This document shows, in pieces, positions 51,536-60,296 of a stretch of DNA of 64,000 nucleotides (the stretch's first letter is position 1; every line of letters starts with the position of its first letter). The position numbers were made by a program, and so were the translations under genes. This DNA is from Paenibacillus prosopidis (GTDB lineage: Bacteria; Bacillota; Bacilli; Paenibacillales; Paenibacillaceae): contig NZ_QPJD01000012.1 in NCBI RefSeq assembly GCF_003337375.1, positions 1 to 64,000 on the forward strand, read 5' to 3'. Below the pieces are notes generated by a model. It saw only the letters and a list, made by a program, of their open reading frames with translations. It did not search any database and had not been told where the DNA came from.

Positions 51536-51946
51536 ATGGATAAAATGATTTTAAAGCTCATCCGAAAATTCAAAACCAACGACCCCTATATCATTGCCGA
51601 AGGTATTGGTATTCATATACGCTTTGCGGATTTGGGCGAAGGAACGCGCGGCCTTTATTTCAAAAAGCTGCGCAGGCGCTTTATCGTCATCCACGAGAGG
51701 CTGCCTGACGATTGGCGCCGGTTCGTGTGTGCCCATGAGCTGGGCCACGATAGGCTGCATCCGGGATTCAACCGTTTTTGGTTAGATGAGCAATCGTTTT
51801 TTAATGTGGGAAAATACGAGAGGCAAGCGAGTAAATTTGCCGTTCGGCTGCTTACCGCCGGCGATACGCCTGCTCGCAACGAGACGCTGGAAGAACTCCT
51901 TATGCGAAATGGCGTGCCGAAGGAAATGCATATGTTTTATTTTTGA
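51536..51946 (+). CDS. ImmA/IrrE-family metallopeptidase
   Basis: 136 residues. VCAHELGHDRLH gives the HExxH zinc motif (HELGH), with VIHERLP before it and FAVRLLT after it, which are the family positions for helix and metal Glu (here the ERQASKFAVRLL segment). Gene follows the repressor by 8 bases. Partners of this kind cleave the XRE repressor on DNA damage. A terminator follows. Confidence 0.88.
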   Translation: MDKMILKLIRKFKTNDPYIIAEGIGIHIRFADLGEGTRGLYFKKLRRRFIVIHERLPDDWRRFVCAHELGHDRLHPGFNRFWLDEQSFFNVGKYERQASKFAVRLLTAGDTPARNETLEELLMRNGVPKEMHMFYF

Positions 51947-51974
51947 AGGTAGAGGATGTGCAAATGATATAGAT

Positions 51975-52019
51975 GGGGCTGTCCCAAAGGTTATAGACCC
52001 TCATTGACAGCCCCTTTTT
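51975..52019 (+). terminator. Terminator after immA-like gene
   Basis: Stem GGGGCTGTC (51975-51983) with GACAGCCCC (52006-52014), then TTTTT. Strong and probably also ends any read-through of the phage-like unit. Confidence 0.9.
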
Positions 52020-52067
52020 CTCGTACTAATTTAGGGGATAAATAGGCTACTTGTACTCTCCAGCTGC

Positions 52068-52310
52068 TTAACCTGGACTTTCTGCTTTCATAATATCTAA
52101 AAATGGTACTTTAGTTACGCTTCCCATAAACTCGACATGAACCTTTTTCGTTCTTGAGTCCAGCTCTGTAATGACACCTCTCACTTTTTCTCCCGCTCCC
52201 CATACGGTCAGCAGCAGCTCGTTGCCCTCTTGTTTCGCCTCTACAAGTCTTTCACCGAGCTCTTCTAATTCAAATTCATCCCTAGTCGGTCTCTTAGGTC
52301 CCTTTGCCAC
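52068..52310 (-). CDS. YolD-like family protein
   Basis: 80 residues, YolD-like (PF08863) by eye: PTRDEFELEELGERLVEAKQ, then a beta-rich barrel (GNELLLTVWG, KVRGVITELDSRTKKVHVEF). B. subtilis YolD-type proteins often sit next to a Y-family polymerase (UvrX); no such gene is adjacent here. Role unknown. It follows tyrS on the same strand, with its own ribosome site. Confidence 0.7.
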   Translation of the reverse strand: MAKGPKRPTRDEFELEELGERLVEAKQEGNELLLTVWGAGEKVRGVITELDSRTKKVHVEFMGSVTKVPFLDIMKAESPG

Positions 52311-52354
52311 ATCATTCGCCTCCTAATCTTGCTTCGTTCAACTCGCTTACTCAA

Positions 52355-52383
52355 TTAAAAAAGAGCTCCGCAAAGAGAGCTCT
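52355..52383 (-). terminator. Terminator after tyrS
   Basis: Minus strand stem AGAGCTC (52377-52383) with GAGCTCT (52362-52368), loop TCTTTGCG, then TTTTTTAATTG. About 95 bases past the tyrS stop and before the YolD-like gene. Confidence 0.8.
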
Positions 52384-52478
52384 ATCTCGTTATATGAACG
52401 GTTTCGCTATACTATTATATCACGCTGTAGTATGGTTGCGATAATGAAAACTGTTAAGCTTTCATTCGTTCCAAATCT

Positions 52479-53738
52479 CTACGTTAATTTCACGAGGCTG
52501 TAGTTTTTCTTGCCTTTGCGGATAATAATAAACCGGCCGCCGATGGCATGCTCAGCCGTTACATTCAGTTCCATATCGCCTACGCGTTCGCCGTTCATCG
52601 ATATTGCGCCTTTCGTAATATCCTCGCGCGCTTGACGTTTGGAAGGCTCAATGCCGAGATCGACCAGCCAGTCGACGATATTCTTCGTTTCTTTGCCAGC
52701 GTGGAAAGTCGGCATTTCCTTGAAGCCTTGCTCGATTTCGTCTGCGGTTAGCGATTTAATATCGCCGCTGAAGAGCGCCGCCGTAATGCGTTTTGCTTGC
52801 TCAAGCAGTTCTTCACCGTGAACGAATCTCGTCATTTCTTCTGCCAGCGCCTTTTGCGCATCGCGCTTATGCGGCTCCGATTGCACTTTTTCCGCCAATC
52901 CGTCGATTGTCTGCTTCTCCAGGAACGTAAAGTATTTCAAATATTTCACGACATCGCGGTCATCTGTGTTCGCCCAGAACTGGTAAAATTCAAACGGCGT
53001 CGTTTTGTTAGAATCAAGCCATATCGCGCCGCCTGCCGTTTTGCCGAACTTCGTACCATCCGCTTTCAGCATAAGCGGAATAGTGAGGCCGAACGCTTTC
53101 GCCTCTGCGCCTTCTTTTTTACGAATCAAATCCAGTCCGCTCGTAATATTGCCCCATTGATCGGAACCGCCGATTTGCAGTTGAACATCCTCATGATTGT
53201 ACAAGTGCAGGAAGTCGAGCGATTGAAGGATTTGGTAAGAGAACTCGGTGTAGGAGATGCCGCTGTCCAGCCTGCTCGATACGACGTCCTTAGCCAGCAT
53301 CGTATTGATGCTGAAGTTTTTTCCGAAGTCGCGCAAAAAGTCGATCACATTAATTTTATGCGTCCAGTCGTAGTTGTTCACCATGCGAACTTGATTGTCG
53401 CCTTCAGTAACAAACAGCTTTTTCATCTGTGCAGTCAGCGCATCGACATTGGCCTGCACCTGCTCCATCGTCTGCAGGGAGCGCTCGGTCTGACGGCCGC
53501 TCGGATCGCCGATGGTGCCGGTTGCGCCGCCGATCAGAATGACCGGACGATGTCCGGCAAGCTGGAACCGCTTCAGCACCATGAACGGAATCAAATGTCC
53601 GATGTGCATGCTGTCGCCTGTCGGATCAACGCCGCAATAGAGCGATACTGATTTCGTATTCGTTAATTCGCGCAAGCCTTCCGCATCCGTCTGCTGGTTA
53701 ATCGCGTCGCGCCATTCGAGTTCATCAATAATATTCAT
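52479..53738 (-). CDS. tyrS: Tyrosyl-tRNA synthetase
   Basis: 419 residues, class I synthetase of the TyrRS type. HIGH motif in DSMHIGHLIP (about 43-52), KMSKS replaced by KFGKT as in Bacillus TyrS, the Tyr-binding GGSDQWGN and the C-terminal S4-like RNA-binding domain (PSKRQAREDITKGAISMNG, core KRQAREDITKGAI). Regulated by the T-box upstream. GGAGC lies 8 bases before ATG. Confidence 0.98.
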   Translation of the reverse strand: MNIIDELEWRDAINQQTDAEGLRELTNTKSVSLYCGVDPTGDSMHIGHLIPFMVLKRFQLAGHRPVILIGGATGTIGDPSGRQTERSLQTMEQVQANVDALTAQMKKLFVTEGDNQVRMVNNYDWTHKINVIDFLRDFGKNFSINTMLAKDVVSSRLDSGISYTEFSYQILQSLDFLHLYNHEDVQLQIGGSDQWGNITSGLDLIRKKEGAEAKAFGLTIPLMLKADGTKFGKTAGGAIWLDSNKTTPFEFYQFWANTDDRDVVKYLKYFTFLEKQTIDGLAEKVQSEPHKRDAQKALAEEMTRFVHGEELLEQAKRITAALFSGDIKSLTADEIEQGFKEMPTFHAGKETKNIVDWLVDLGIEPSKRQAREDITKGAISMNGERVGDMELNVTAEHAIGGRFIIIRKGKKNYSLVKLT

Positions 53739-53776
53739 AGCAAAACAGCTCCTTTAGCTCATTAATCTCTATGAAA

Positions 53777-54036
53777 TAAAAAAAATCGCCCCTTGTCTAT
53801 TGTAGACATAGGGACGATCGAATAACCGTGTTACCACCCAGATTGCACCAACAGCCCATAAAGGCGCCGTTCATGCCGCTTTCAGCGAGATATCGTTCGC
53901 TACTCCGCTTGGCATTACCCAAGATACTCCCGAGTGTAATTCGCAGTCATTGTGTGTATCAGGTTCCATCAACCCCTGACTTTCTGGAACAGTGACAATT
54001 CTGCTACTGAGCTCATTCAACGTATATCAGCTATAA
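53777..54036 (-). promoter_or_regulatory. Tyrosine-specific T-box leader
   Basis: Minus strand leader. Stem I begins near 54025; the specifier region GAATTACACTCGGG contains UAC (Tyr) at 53936-53938, followed by A as usual in T-boxes. The T-box sequence is GGGTGGTAACACGG at 53826-53839, a variant of the usual TGGTACCGCG, and the leader ends with a terminator stem ATCGTCCC/GGGGCGAT and an eight T run at 53777-53818. Uncharged tRNA(Tyr) would favour read-through into tyrS. Confidence 0.92.
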
Positions 54037-54046
54037 GATTACAGAC

Positions 54047-54076
54047 AGTATAGTCGAACTGTAAAATCATTGTCAA
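54047..54076 (-). promoter_or_regulatory. tyrS promoter
   Basis: Minus strand TTGACA (54071-54076) and TATACT (54047-54052) are 18 bases apart, giving a T-box leader of about 300 bases. Confidence 0.8.
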
Positions 54077-54184
54077 GTAAGCCTTGCCTGAAGCTCCCGT
54101 TCTTTCGGGCCAATCTTTCTCGCTTAAACGGGCTTTTTATAGTAAAATGGGACGACGCGACACTATACGATTATGAGGTGCCCC

Positions 54185-54496
54185 ATGTCCATTAGCTTCA
54201 CTACATCAATAACTAGCCGGTTAAAAAGAGAAATCGCTGAAATGCAAAAGCAAAGCGCTAACGATAAGAGTAAAAAAGAAAAGGCTCTCTCCAAAATAAA
54301 GCAGCTGCAAAAAAATATCAAAATGAGCTCCTCCCCCAGTGATCTAAGCAGTAAAATGACGCAAATCACAAAATTAAACGATGAAGTAGCCAGAATTGAT
54401 GCTTCCCAGGCTGATTTAGCCAAACAGCTGGCTGCTAAGAACGCTGAGCTGAGGCAGCAGCTTGCGAAAATCAAACAGCGGGAAAGCAGTGAATAG
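54185..54496 (+). CDS. Small coiled-coil protein, FlxA-like
   Basis: 103 residues from ATG 54185 (GAGGTG 4 bases upstream). Nearly all helical with heptad pattern: SRLKREIAEMQKQ, KEKALSKIKQLQKNI, LAAKNAELRQQLAKIKQ. FlxA-like proteins have this look, but function is unknown. Starts directly downstream of the tyrS promoter on the opposite strand. Confidence 0.6.
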   Translation: MSISFTTSITSRLKREIAEMQKQSANDKSKKEKALSKIKQLQKNIKMSSSPSDLSSKMTQITKLNDEVARIDASQADLAKQLAAKNAELRQQLAKIKQRESSE

Positions 54497-54544
54497 GAAG
54501 CTTAGAGTACAGAAAGTAATGAAAACATTTTAGCGTCTGAAAAA

Positions 54545-54585
54545 AGAGACCTTACGCGAGTTCAATGAACTTGTGTGAGGTCTCT
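54545..54585. terminator. Bidirectional terminator between converging genes
   Basis: Near-perfect 19-bp stem AGAGACCTTACGCGAGTTC/GAACTTGTGTGAGGTCTCT with an AAT loop. On the minus strand it ends in TTTTTTCAG, serving the GH18 gene; on the plus strand it follows the FlxA-like gene. Confidence 0.85.
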
Positions 54586-54633
54586 CTGTATTTGATTCAT
54601 GTGCTTTATCCGTAAAAGGAAACAATCAGAGAA

Positions 54634-55671
54634 CTAATCCTTAAGTCCTTTATAAATCGCGTCAAGCAGCCGGTGTGTCCCGTCGCAGCCGTATTCCCAG
54701 AACATGATGCCGCCCAGACCGCCACGCTTAACGTAATCGCATTTGTGCTGCAGCGATTGTTCATCGTCGTAGGAGATGAAGCTGGTTCCATTAAAGAGGT
54801 ACGGCGCCTTCGCTTCGCTGTCCCAGTATCGGATATAATTGTTTTTATCGATGTATTCCGCTGCAAGGGTTGTGAAATCCGGTCCATATCCGCCCGTGCT
54901 TCCGGCCATTTGGTGAAGCCCGTTATTGCGGCCCGGAACTTGATTCCAGATCCGGGAGTAAAATGCCGCGCCGATCACGATCTTCTCCTTCGGTAAGCCT
55001 GCACGGATAAATAGGTTAACGGATGCGTCCGTACTGATACGAAACAAATCCCCGGTTGGTGTATACAGATTCGTATGGTGCCCCGTCAATATTTGAAACC
55101 CTCCGCGCATATCATAGGTCATCAATTGAACAAAATCCAAGTATTGCTGGACTTGGTCCATCTCCGTACCATCTACGTAATACTGGTCAGCACCCGCGGC
55201 AATGGTAAGCAAATAATGCCGCCCGTCATACATGCCTTTACGGTTCAATGCTTCGCGAATGGTTTTTAAAAGCAAAGTAAAGTTCGACTTATCATCAGGG
55301 CTTGAAGCAATGCCGGCTTCACCATAGCAAGGGTATTCCCAGTCCAGGTCGATTCCGTCGAACGGAAAGCCGGTCAATACGCGAACCGCTGAATCCGCCA
55401 TGCGGTTTCTCCCCGCTTCGGTAGACGCCGCTTCGGAGAACCCGCCGGCGCCCCAGCCTCCGACGGACAATAGGATAGTAAGCTGAGGATGCTCGCGTTT
55501 GATTTTCCGAAGAACATCCATATGCTTCAAATGGTCCGTAGAGATCTCGTCGCTGCGTACATGGCCGAATGCCACATTCAGATGAGTTATTTTCATCAAA
55601 TCTTCCCGCGTGATGTCAGGAAGCTTGGAATCAACGGCGTAACCCGCCACGATATACTTTTGATTCGTCAC
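54634..55671 (-). CDS. Cytosolic GH18 enzyme (chitinase-type)
   Basis: 345 residues, GH18 with DGIDLDWEYP (about 105-114, catalytic Glu present) and the YDMRGGF block after it. No signal peptide and no carbohydrate-binding module, so it acts inside the cell, which is unusual for a chitinase. GTG start at 55671 with AAAGGAG 10 bases upstream. Last gene of the fucosidase operon, 15 bases after the transglutaminase gene. Substrate may be imported chito-oligosaccharides or N-glycan core fragments; an ENGase-like cut is possible. Confidence 0.85.
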   Translation of the reverse strand: MTNQKYIVAGYAVDSKLPDITREDLMKITHLNVAFGHVRSDEISTDHLKHMDVLRKIKREHPQLTILLSVGGWGAGGFSEAASTEAGRNRMADSAVRVLTGFPFDGIDLDWEYPCYGEAGIASSPDDKSNFTLLLKTIREALNRKGMYDGRHYLLTIAAGADQYYVDGTEMDQVQQYLDFVQLMTYDMRGGFQILTGHHTNLYTPTGDLFRISTDASVNLFIRAGLPKEKIVIGAAFYSRIWNQVPGRNNGLHQMAGSTGGYGPDFTTLAAEYIDKNNYIRYWDSEAKAPYLFNGTSFISYDDEQSLQHKCDYVKRGGLGGIMFWEYGCDGTHRLLDAIYKGLKD

Positions 55672-55686
55672 CTAGTGCTCACTCCT

Positions 55687-58311
55687 TTAAGTAGGCTGCT
55701 GCCATACGCCGGTAAGAATCTGTAAAGCTTCCTTCCCGGTTCCGATCTTGTATCCTGATGCTGTGTATCGGATCTGGTCTTGGCCGTCCAGCACGAAGAG
55801 ATGCGGGAATCCCGCTTCATTGGCCGGCGGCTGGGATATAAAGTCCGGCAACGAAGCATAGGTAGAATCCCGAACAAACATGGCGCATGATGGCAGCTTA
55901 GTGTAGCTGGAAGCATCGAATGAAGCGGTCCACTCGGAATCGCCGACAACGAGAACGATCGGAGCTCCTAGCTCTGCAAACGGCTCGGCAAGCTCGCTGA
56001 TTTCACGGATCAAATGCTTGGTCGGCTCCCGTTCCGGTTCCATCCAGGCTACAACCGCTCCGTTCATGCCGATAAGTTCCCCGAGCGTCTTATGGGTTCC
56101 GTCCAGCATGGTGACCGGATTGTTCCGGATCATGGACTCAAGCACGGGAATATCGAACATCGCTTCGCGGAATGTCAGCGGAATATCGGTTTGTTCACCT
56201 GCGCGTACCGTGAAATAAGTAAAGCGTACCCGTACCGTGCCGTCCTTCAGACGTATGCCCGATGTCATTCGGTAAGAGCCCTGTTCGACCTCGAACGGTT
56301 CATCATATACATCCGATTTCCCGTTAGGGTAGAACAGCGTTTTGTAGATTCCGTTCTCCAGCCGGGCAAACGTAAAATTTTCGGAGTACGCGGCTGAGGG
56401 AGCGGCTGCTGATGATGCGCTATCCCGAAGGAGCCTCAATGTGCCGTTGTCCTTCTTCTCCGGCTGCAGCATGGTTCCATGCACGAATAACGCATCCTGC
56501 CAGCTGCCGATCGCCATATATTGCGGCTTCTGTTCGCTCGGATGCAATCGTGCCGGAATACCTAGGCTGCGGCAGATCGCCACAAACAGGATATCCAGGG
56601 AAATCCGGTCTCCCTTCTTGATTTTGAAGGTGCCTGCCGGGTTTCCCTTGCCCTTCAAATTGGGGAGGTCCTCCCATATATCCCACTCCTTATCCAGTCT
56701 GCGGACAAGCTCAGAAGGATCTGCCCGGAACGCTGCCGCTTCCTCTTCGGTGAACGTATCTTGGAAGAACCGCTTATAGGGCACGATCATCTCATATAAT
56801 ACACGCGGACAAAGCACGTATTGGACGAATATATCTTCTGGAAGCTCTCCGCGCTGCGATAGGGAGCCGATCAGATGATCGTCAAGCGCGGGTCGGAACG
56901 TATCGATAAGGTCCTTCTCGTTCAAGCTCTCCAGCAGCCTCAGCGGCCACTCTCCATATTCGGAGGAGCGTTCCTCAATGAAGGCCGCTATCTCGCGGCT
57001 GTTCCCGCGCGCCTTGCGCAGCACATCCCATACCCGCTCCGGCGGAAGACCGGCAGCCCCGGCAAGCTCCATCGCTTTTTCTTCGTCTAGAAACGTATGC
57101 TCATAGCTGTTCCGGATCTTCGTTCCTTCTTCGAGGCGGTGATTGTGACGCAGGATTTTCTCCTCGGAAAGCGGTTCGGAAGCCCCTCCGTTAAGGTCCG
57201 GCGGAGGAACCATGTCAAATTCAGCAGTTCCGCTTTGCTGCTGCGTATAATCCAGCACGATCTCGAAGCGCTCGCCGTTTGCGACCGAGATCTTCACTTC
57301 TCCCCATCGTCCATCCTTTACTGCGCGGATCAACAGATCCCCGAACCCTGTCTTGAATGAAGCCTCACCCTGCCCGTTCGTCGGCAGTATAGCAATCGGG
57401 TAAAATTCAGCCATATTGTACAATTCAAAATAAACGTCAGCCCCGCTAACCGGCCGGCTCTGCCCGTCCTTCACAAGCACGGTAATGGTCCGAGTAGGCG
57501 CATAGCCTTCTAATAAATTGATTTCTGTGAACCACTCGTCAGCAAGCGTGATGTCCTCAGGTCCCTGGTAATTCGCGAAAATCCGCGTGTTGATCAGCAT
57601 CGCCCGCCGGGCAGGCGGGCTGAACCAGCCTTGATTCAGACGCGGTTCCGGCTCGCAAGCGCCGATGTAATACCACTTGCCGTCGGCCCATGCTTCCACC
57701 CATGCGTGGTTATCGTCACACTGCGCCCAGCGCGGCGTATACACTTGACGGGAAGGAATGCCGATACTGCGAAGCGCGGCAACTGCAAGCGTCGACTCCT
57801 CGCCGCAGCGGCCCCGCGCATTCCGGATCATCGTCAGCGGGGAGATCGTCCGCAAATCGCTTCCAATGTAGGCTGCTTTCTCTTGACACCAGTAGTTCGT
57901 CTCTAGAATCGCATCCGCCATCGGCAAGAGCGCGGTACGATCAGCCAATTCGCTATACAGAATACCGCGGGAATCCTCGATATCCTCTGTATTTACCCGG
58001 TACGGCAGTACAAAATGCAGGAATAGATGATCAGGAACGTTCTTCCCCCAAGGTACCCGTCCCCGGATGTCCAACGTCCGGCGCACATGGCTCAAAAATA
58101 ATGATCCGTCATAATCAGCCAAATCGTTCACCGGCATATAGGCGAATAAATATTTGAGCGCCCAAGTCTCTTCTTCGGTCAGCCTTTGCTTAAAAATATC
58201 GAACAGCTCATGCGCTCTTGCCTGAGCGAGCAGCTGCTTCTGACGGAACTTACGCTCGATAATCTCCATTGCTTCATGATCCAATGAGAAGACGGGGGTC
58301 TGCAGATTCAT
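55687..58311 (-). CDS. Transglutaminase/PNGase-fold protein with tandem domains and thioredoxin-like C-terminus
   Basis: 874 residues, no signal peptide. Domain 1 (about 1-240) is transglutaminase-fold: Cys169 in RGRCGEESTLAVAALRS, His202 in DDNHAWVEAW, then WYYIGACEPEP in place of the usual third acid region. A C-E pair at this place is what I recall from peptide:N-glycanases (WxHxDxCE), although the preceding Asp is Gly here. A carboxypeptidase-regulatory-like beta domain follows (about 255-360). A second transglutaminase-like half (about 450-640) keeps ICRSLGIPARLHPSEQ but has Arg where the nucleophile Cys should be (GDRISLDILFVAICRSLGIP), so it is probably inactive. The last 130 residues look thioredoxin-like without CxxC. 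Confidence 0.7.
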   Translation of the reverse strand: MNLQTPVFSLDHEAMEIIERKFRQKQLLAQARAHELFDIFKQRLTEEETWALKYLFAYMPVNDLADYDGSLFLSHVRRTLDIRGRVPWGKNVPDHLFLHFVLPYRVNTEDIEDSRGILYSELADRTALLPMADAILETNYWCQEKAAYIGSDLRTISPLTMIRNARGRCGEESTLAVAALRSIGIPSRQVYTPRWAQCDDNHAWVEAWADGKWYYIGACEPEPRLNQGWFSPPARRAMLINTRIFANYQGPEDITLADEWFTEINLLEGYAPTRTITVLVKDGQSRPVSGADVYFELYNMAEFYPIAILPTNGQGEASFKTGFGDLLIRAVKDGRWGEVKISVANGERFEIVLDYTQQQSGTAEFDMVPPPDLNGGASEPLSEEKILRHNHRLEEGTKIRNSYEHTFLDEEKAMELAGAAGLPPERVWDVLRKARGNSREIAAFIEERSSEYGEWPLRLLESLNEKDLIDTFRPALDDHLIGSLSQRGELPEDIFVQYVLCPRVLYEMIVPYKRFFQDTFTEEEAAAFRADPSELVRRLDKEWDIWEDLPNLKGKGNPAGTFKIKKGDRISLDILFVAICRSLGIPARLHPSEQKPQYMAIGSWQDALFVHGTMLQPEKKDNGTLRLLRDSASSAAAPSAAYSENFTFARLENGIYKTLFYPNGKSDVYDEPFEVEQGSYRMTSGIRLKDGTVRVRFTYFTVRAGEQTDIPLTFREAMFDIPVLESMIRNNPVTMLDGTHKTLGELIGMNGAVVAWMEPEREPTKHLIREISELAEPFAELGAPIVLVVGDSEWTASFDASSYTKLPSCAMFVRDSTYASLPDFISQPPANEAGFPHLFVLDGQDQIRYTASGYKIGTGKEALQILTGVWQQPT

Positions 58312-58317
58312 TCGTTT

Positions 58318-59343
58318 TCACTCCTTCCATAGCTTTCCGTCTTCTCGGATGCAGAAAATGGACTGCCTGTCCGTTGACGGCGTTGAAATCTGAAATAAGC
58401 TGCAGGTCGTCTCAATCACAGGTGTAATGCTCCAATGCTCACCGTCATTCATTAATAATTTCGGATCATTGGTAAATTCACCGTGACTAGCGAAGTAATT
58501 GCGCTCACGATAATAGAGCTTGCGCAGCTCCCACTTGATGCGTTCATCCGGCGGCAGCTCGAACGATTCCGGCCCGTCCTCACCTGCGAACACGACATAA
58601 CCCCATAGCTCCGGATAATGCATATTAATAAGCCCCATCGGAGACCATACCCAGTTATCTTCCGGATAAGGCTTCCCCGTATCCGGATTGACGACCTTGC
58701 GGTATTCGCCGTTCTGCACCTCTACGCGCCATTCGACGCGGGAGAAATTGACGCGCCAAAACTCCCCCTGCACCGGCGGACGGCCTTCAGCCGCACATTC
58801 GCGCAGGCTTTTCCAAGGCATTGCCGCCTCGATGCTCCACTTCCGATTCGCTGCACCCGGCCGGTTCAGCTCGCCGTCAATGTGTACCGCCGTCTGAAGT
58901 CCGCTAATATCCCAGCCGTTAACCGGAGGGCCTCCGTCACGGTAGGGCTTGACCAGCAGCAGATCCCAGACGGTATTCAGCGCATTGATTTCGAACTCGT
59001 AATATTGATGGGTATCTCCGTCGGGATCAATGAAAATTTCAAAATCATTATCATAGAAAATAACCGAATCCCGTTCCGTCAACGTCGCCCATATCTGATC
59101 TTCAATCAATTCCGCCGCGAAATAAAAATATTCATCATCCCACAGCATTTTTACCCGCGTCTGCTTCGCGGGCTTCGGCTTTAGGTCGCCTTCGATATCG
59201 ACGAAATCGTCCGTCCAGTCTGCCGCTGCCCAGAATGGCTTATCGACACGGCCGTCAAGAACGAGTGTCTCCCTCGCGCGCCCGCATATATAATGTTTGG
59301 GAGCGTATTCGATCTTAGGCTCCGGCACTCCGCTTACATTCAT
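58318..59343 (-). CDS. CBM9-like carbohydrate-binding protein
   Basis: 341 residues. N-terminal 220 residues match family 9 carbohydrate-binding/DOMON-like proteins: DGRVDKPFWAAADWTDDFVD, TRVKMLWDDEYFYFAAEL, DNDFEIFIDPDGDTHQYYEFEINALNTVWD (core DNDFEIFIDPDGDT). No signal peptide. It overlaps the ribosome site region of the transglutaminase gene (6-base gap). The family also includes sugar-binding modules attached to glycosidases; here it is free-standing. Confidence 0.8.
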   Translation of the reverse strand: MNVSGVPEPKIEYAPKHYICGRARETLVLDGRVDKPFWAAADWTDDFVDIEGDLKPKPAKQTRVKMLWDDEYFYFAAELIEDQIWATLTERDSVIFYDNDFEIFIDPDGDTHQYYEFEINALNTVWDLLLVKPYRDGGPPVNGWDISGLQTAVHIDGELNRPGAANRKWSIEAAMPWKSLRECAAEGRPPVQGEFWRVNFSRVEWRVEVQNGEYRKVVNPDTGKPYPEDNWVWSPMGLINMHYPELWGYVVFAGEDGPESFELPPDERIKWELRKLYYRERNYFASHGEFTNDPKLLMNDGEHWSITPVIETTCSLFQISTPSTDRQSIFCIREDGKLWKE

Positions 59344-59384
59344 CTTATCCCCTCCGGACGTAACTGTATGAATCTATTAAAATC

Positions 59385-60263
59385 TCAAAGTGAACATTCA
59401 TCCCAGAAGCGGCGCAAGTTGTCCATTGCGATGCGGGAAGCCGATTTGCATTCTTCCATGCCTTCGAATTCAATGGTGATATATCCGTCGTAACCCGATT
59501 CCTTGATGAGCTTTACGATTTTACGGATCTCAATATCCCCATGCCCTACTATAGCTCCGCGCAAATGGTTACCGTTCGACGTCAAGAACCAATCGCCTTC
59601 GCCCGGGTGCTGATCATAAGGACGGAAATAAAAATCCTTAAAATGAATGAGCGATGCATAGGGCAAGTTCTTCTTGACGCCGATAATCGGATTCTCGTCC
59701 ACACACATAAAGTTGCCGATATCCAGCGTCGTCTTGAAATTCGGACGGTCTACCGCATGCAGGACACGCTGTACCCGGTCGCTGGACTGTACGCTGAACC
59801 CGTGATTCTCAATCGTCGTCGTTATGCCGTACTGCGATGCATAGTCCGCGATGAGCTGACTGCCCTTCACCATGTGATGCAGATGATCCTCGAACCACTT
59901 GATACTCATTTTTTCATGTGGAATGGTAAAAGCGGTAACGTCATGCCGCATATGCTTCATGCCGAGCCGGTTCACAAGATCAACGTGCTGTTTGACCCGA
60001 GCCACTTCCTCGTCGAACCATTCATCCGTATCCTGCACGAAATTTGCCGGCATCGAATAGTTGGACAGGGCAATGCCAACTTCCTTCGCTTTCTCCCGGA
60101 CGGCATCCGCCAGCTCCGGGTTGTCCACCAGGGTATATCCGTAAGGGACGATCTCCATATGCTCCCCGCCGTTATCCGCAATCCAAGCGATGGCATCAAG
60201 GATGCCCATCTCTCCGGATTTAATAGCTTTTAATAAACTATAAGAGCTTAATCCAATTTTCAT
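59385..60263 (-). CDS. Sugar phosphate isomerase/epimerase (AP endonuclease 2 fold)
   Basis: 292 residues of the xylose-isomerase-like TIM-barrel family. Metal ligands are visible as Glu in ITTTIENHG, Asp in LDIGNFMC, His in LIHFKDFYFRP, and Glu in YITIEFEG. It could isomerise a keto or aldo sugar such as fucose or fuculose, or act on the sugar released by the fucosidase. Same operon; 33-base gap to the fucosidase. Confidence 0.85.
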   Translation of the reverse strand: MKIGLSSYSLLKAIKSGEMGILDAIAWIADNGGEHMEIVPYGYTLVDNPELADAVREKAKEVGIALSNYSMPANFVQDTDEWFDEEVARVKQHVDLVNRLGMKHMRHDVTAFTIPHEKMSIKWFEDHLHHMVKGSQLIADYASQYGITTTIENHGFSVQSSDRVQRVLHAVDRPNFKTTLDIGNFMCVDENPIIGVKKNLPYASLIHFKDFYFRPYDQHPGEGDWFLTSNGNHLRGAIVGHGDIEIRKIVKLIKESGYDGYITIEFEGMEECKSASRIAMDNLRRFWDECSL

Positions 60264-60296
60264 CGTTTATTCCTCCTTGGAAAAAATTATAAGTTA

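Noticed and set aside
52797-53651. 284-codon plus-strand frame opposite tyrS
   Set aside because: It mirrors the tyrS coding sequence with no start signal and no recognisable motif.
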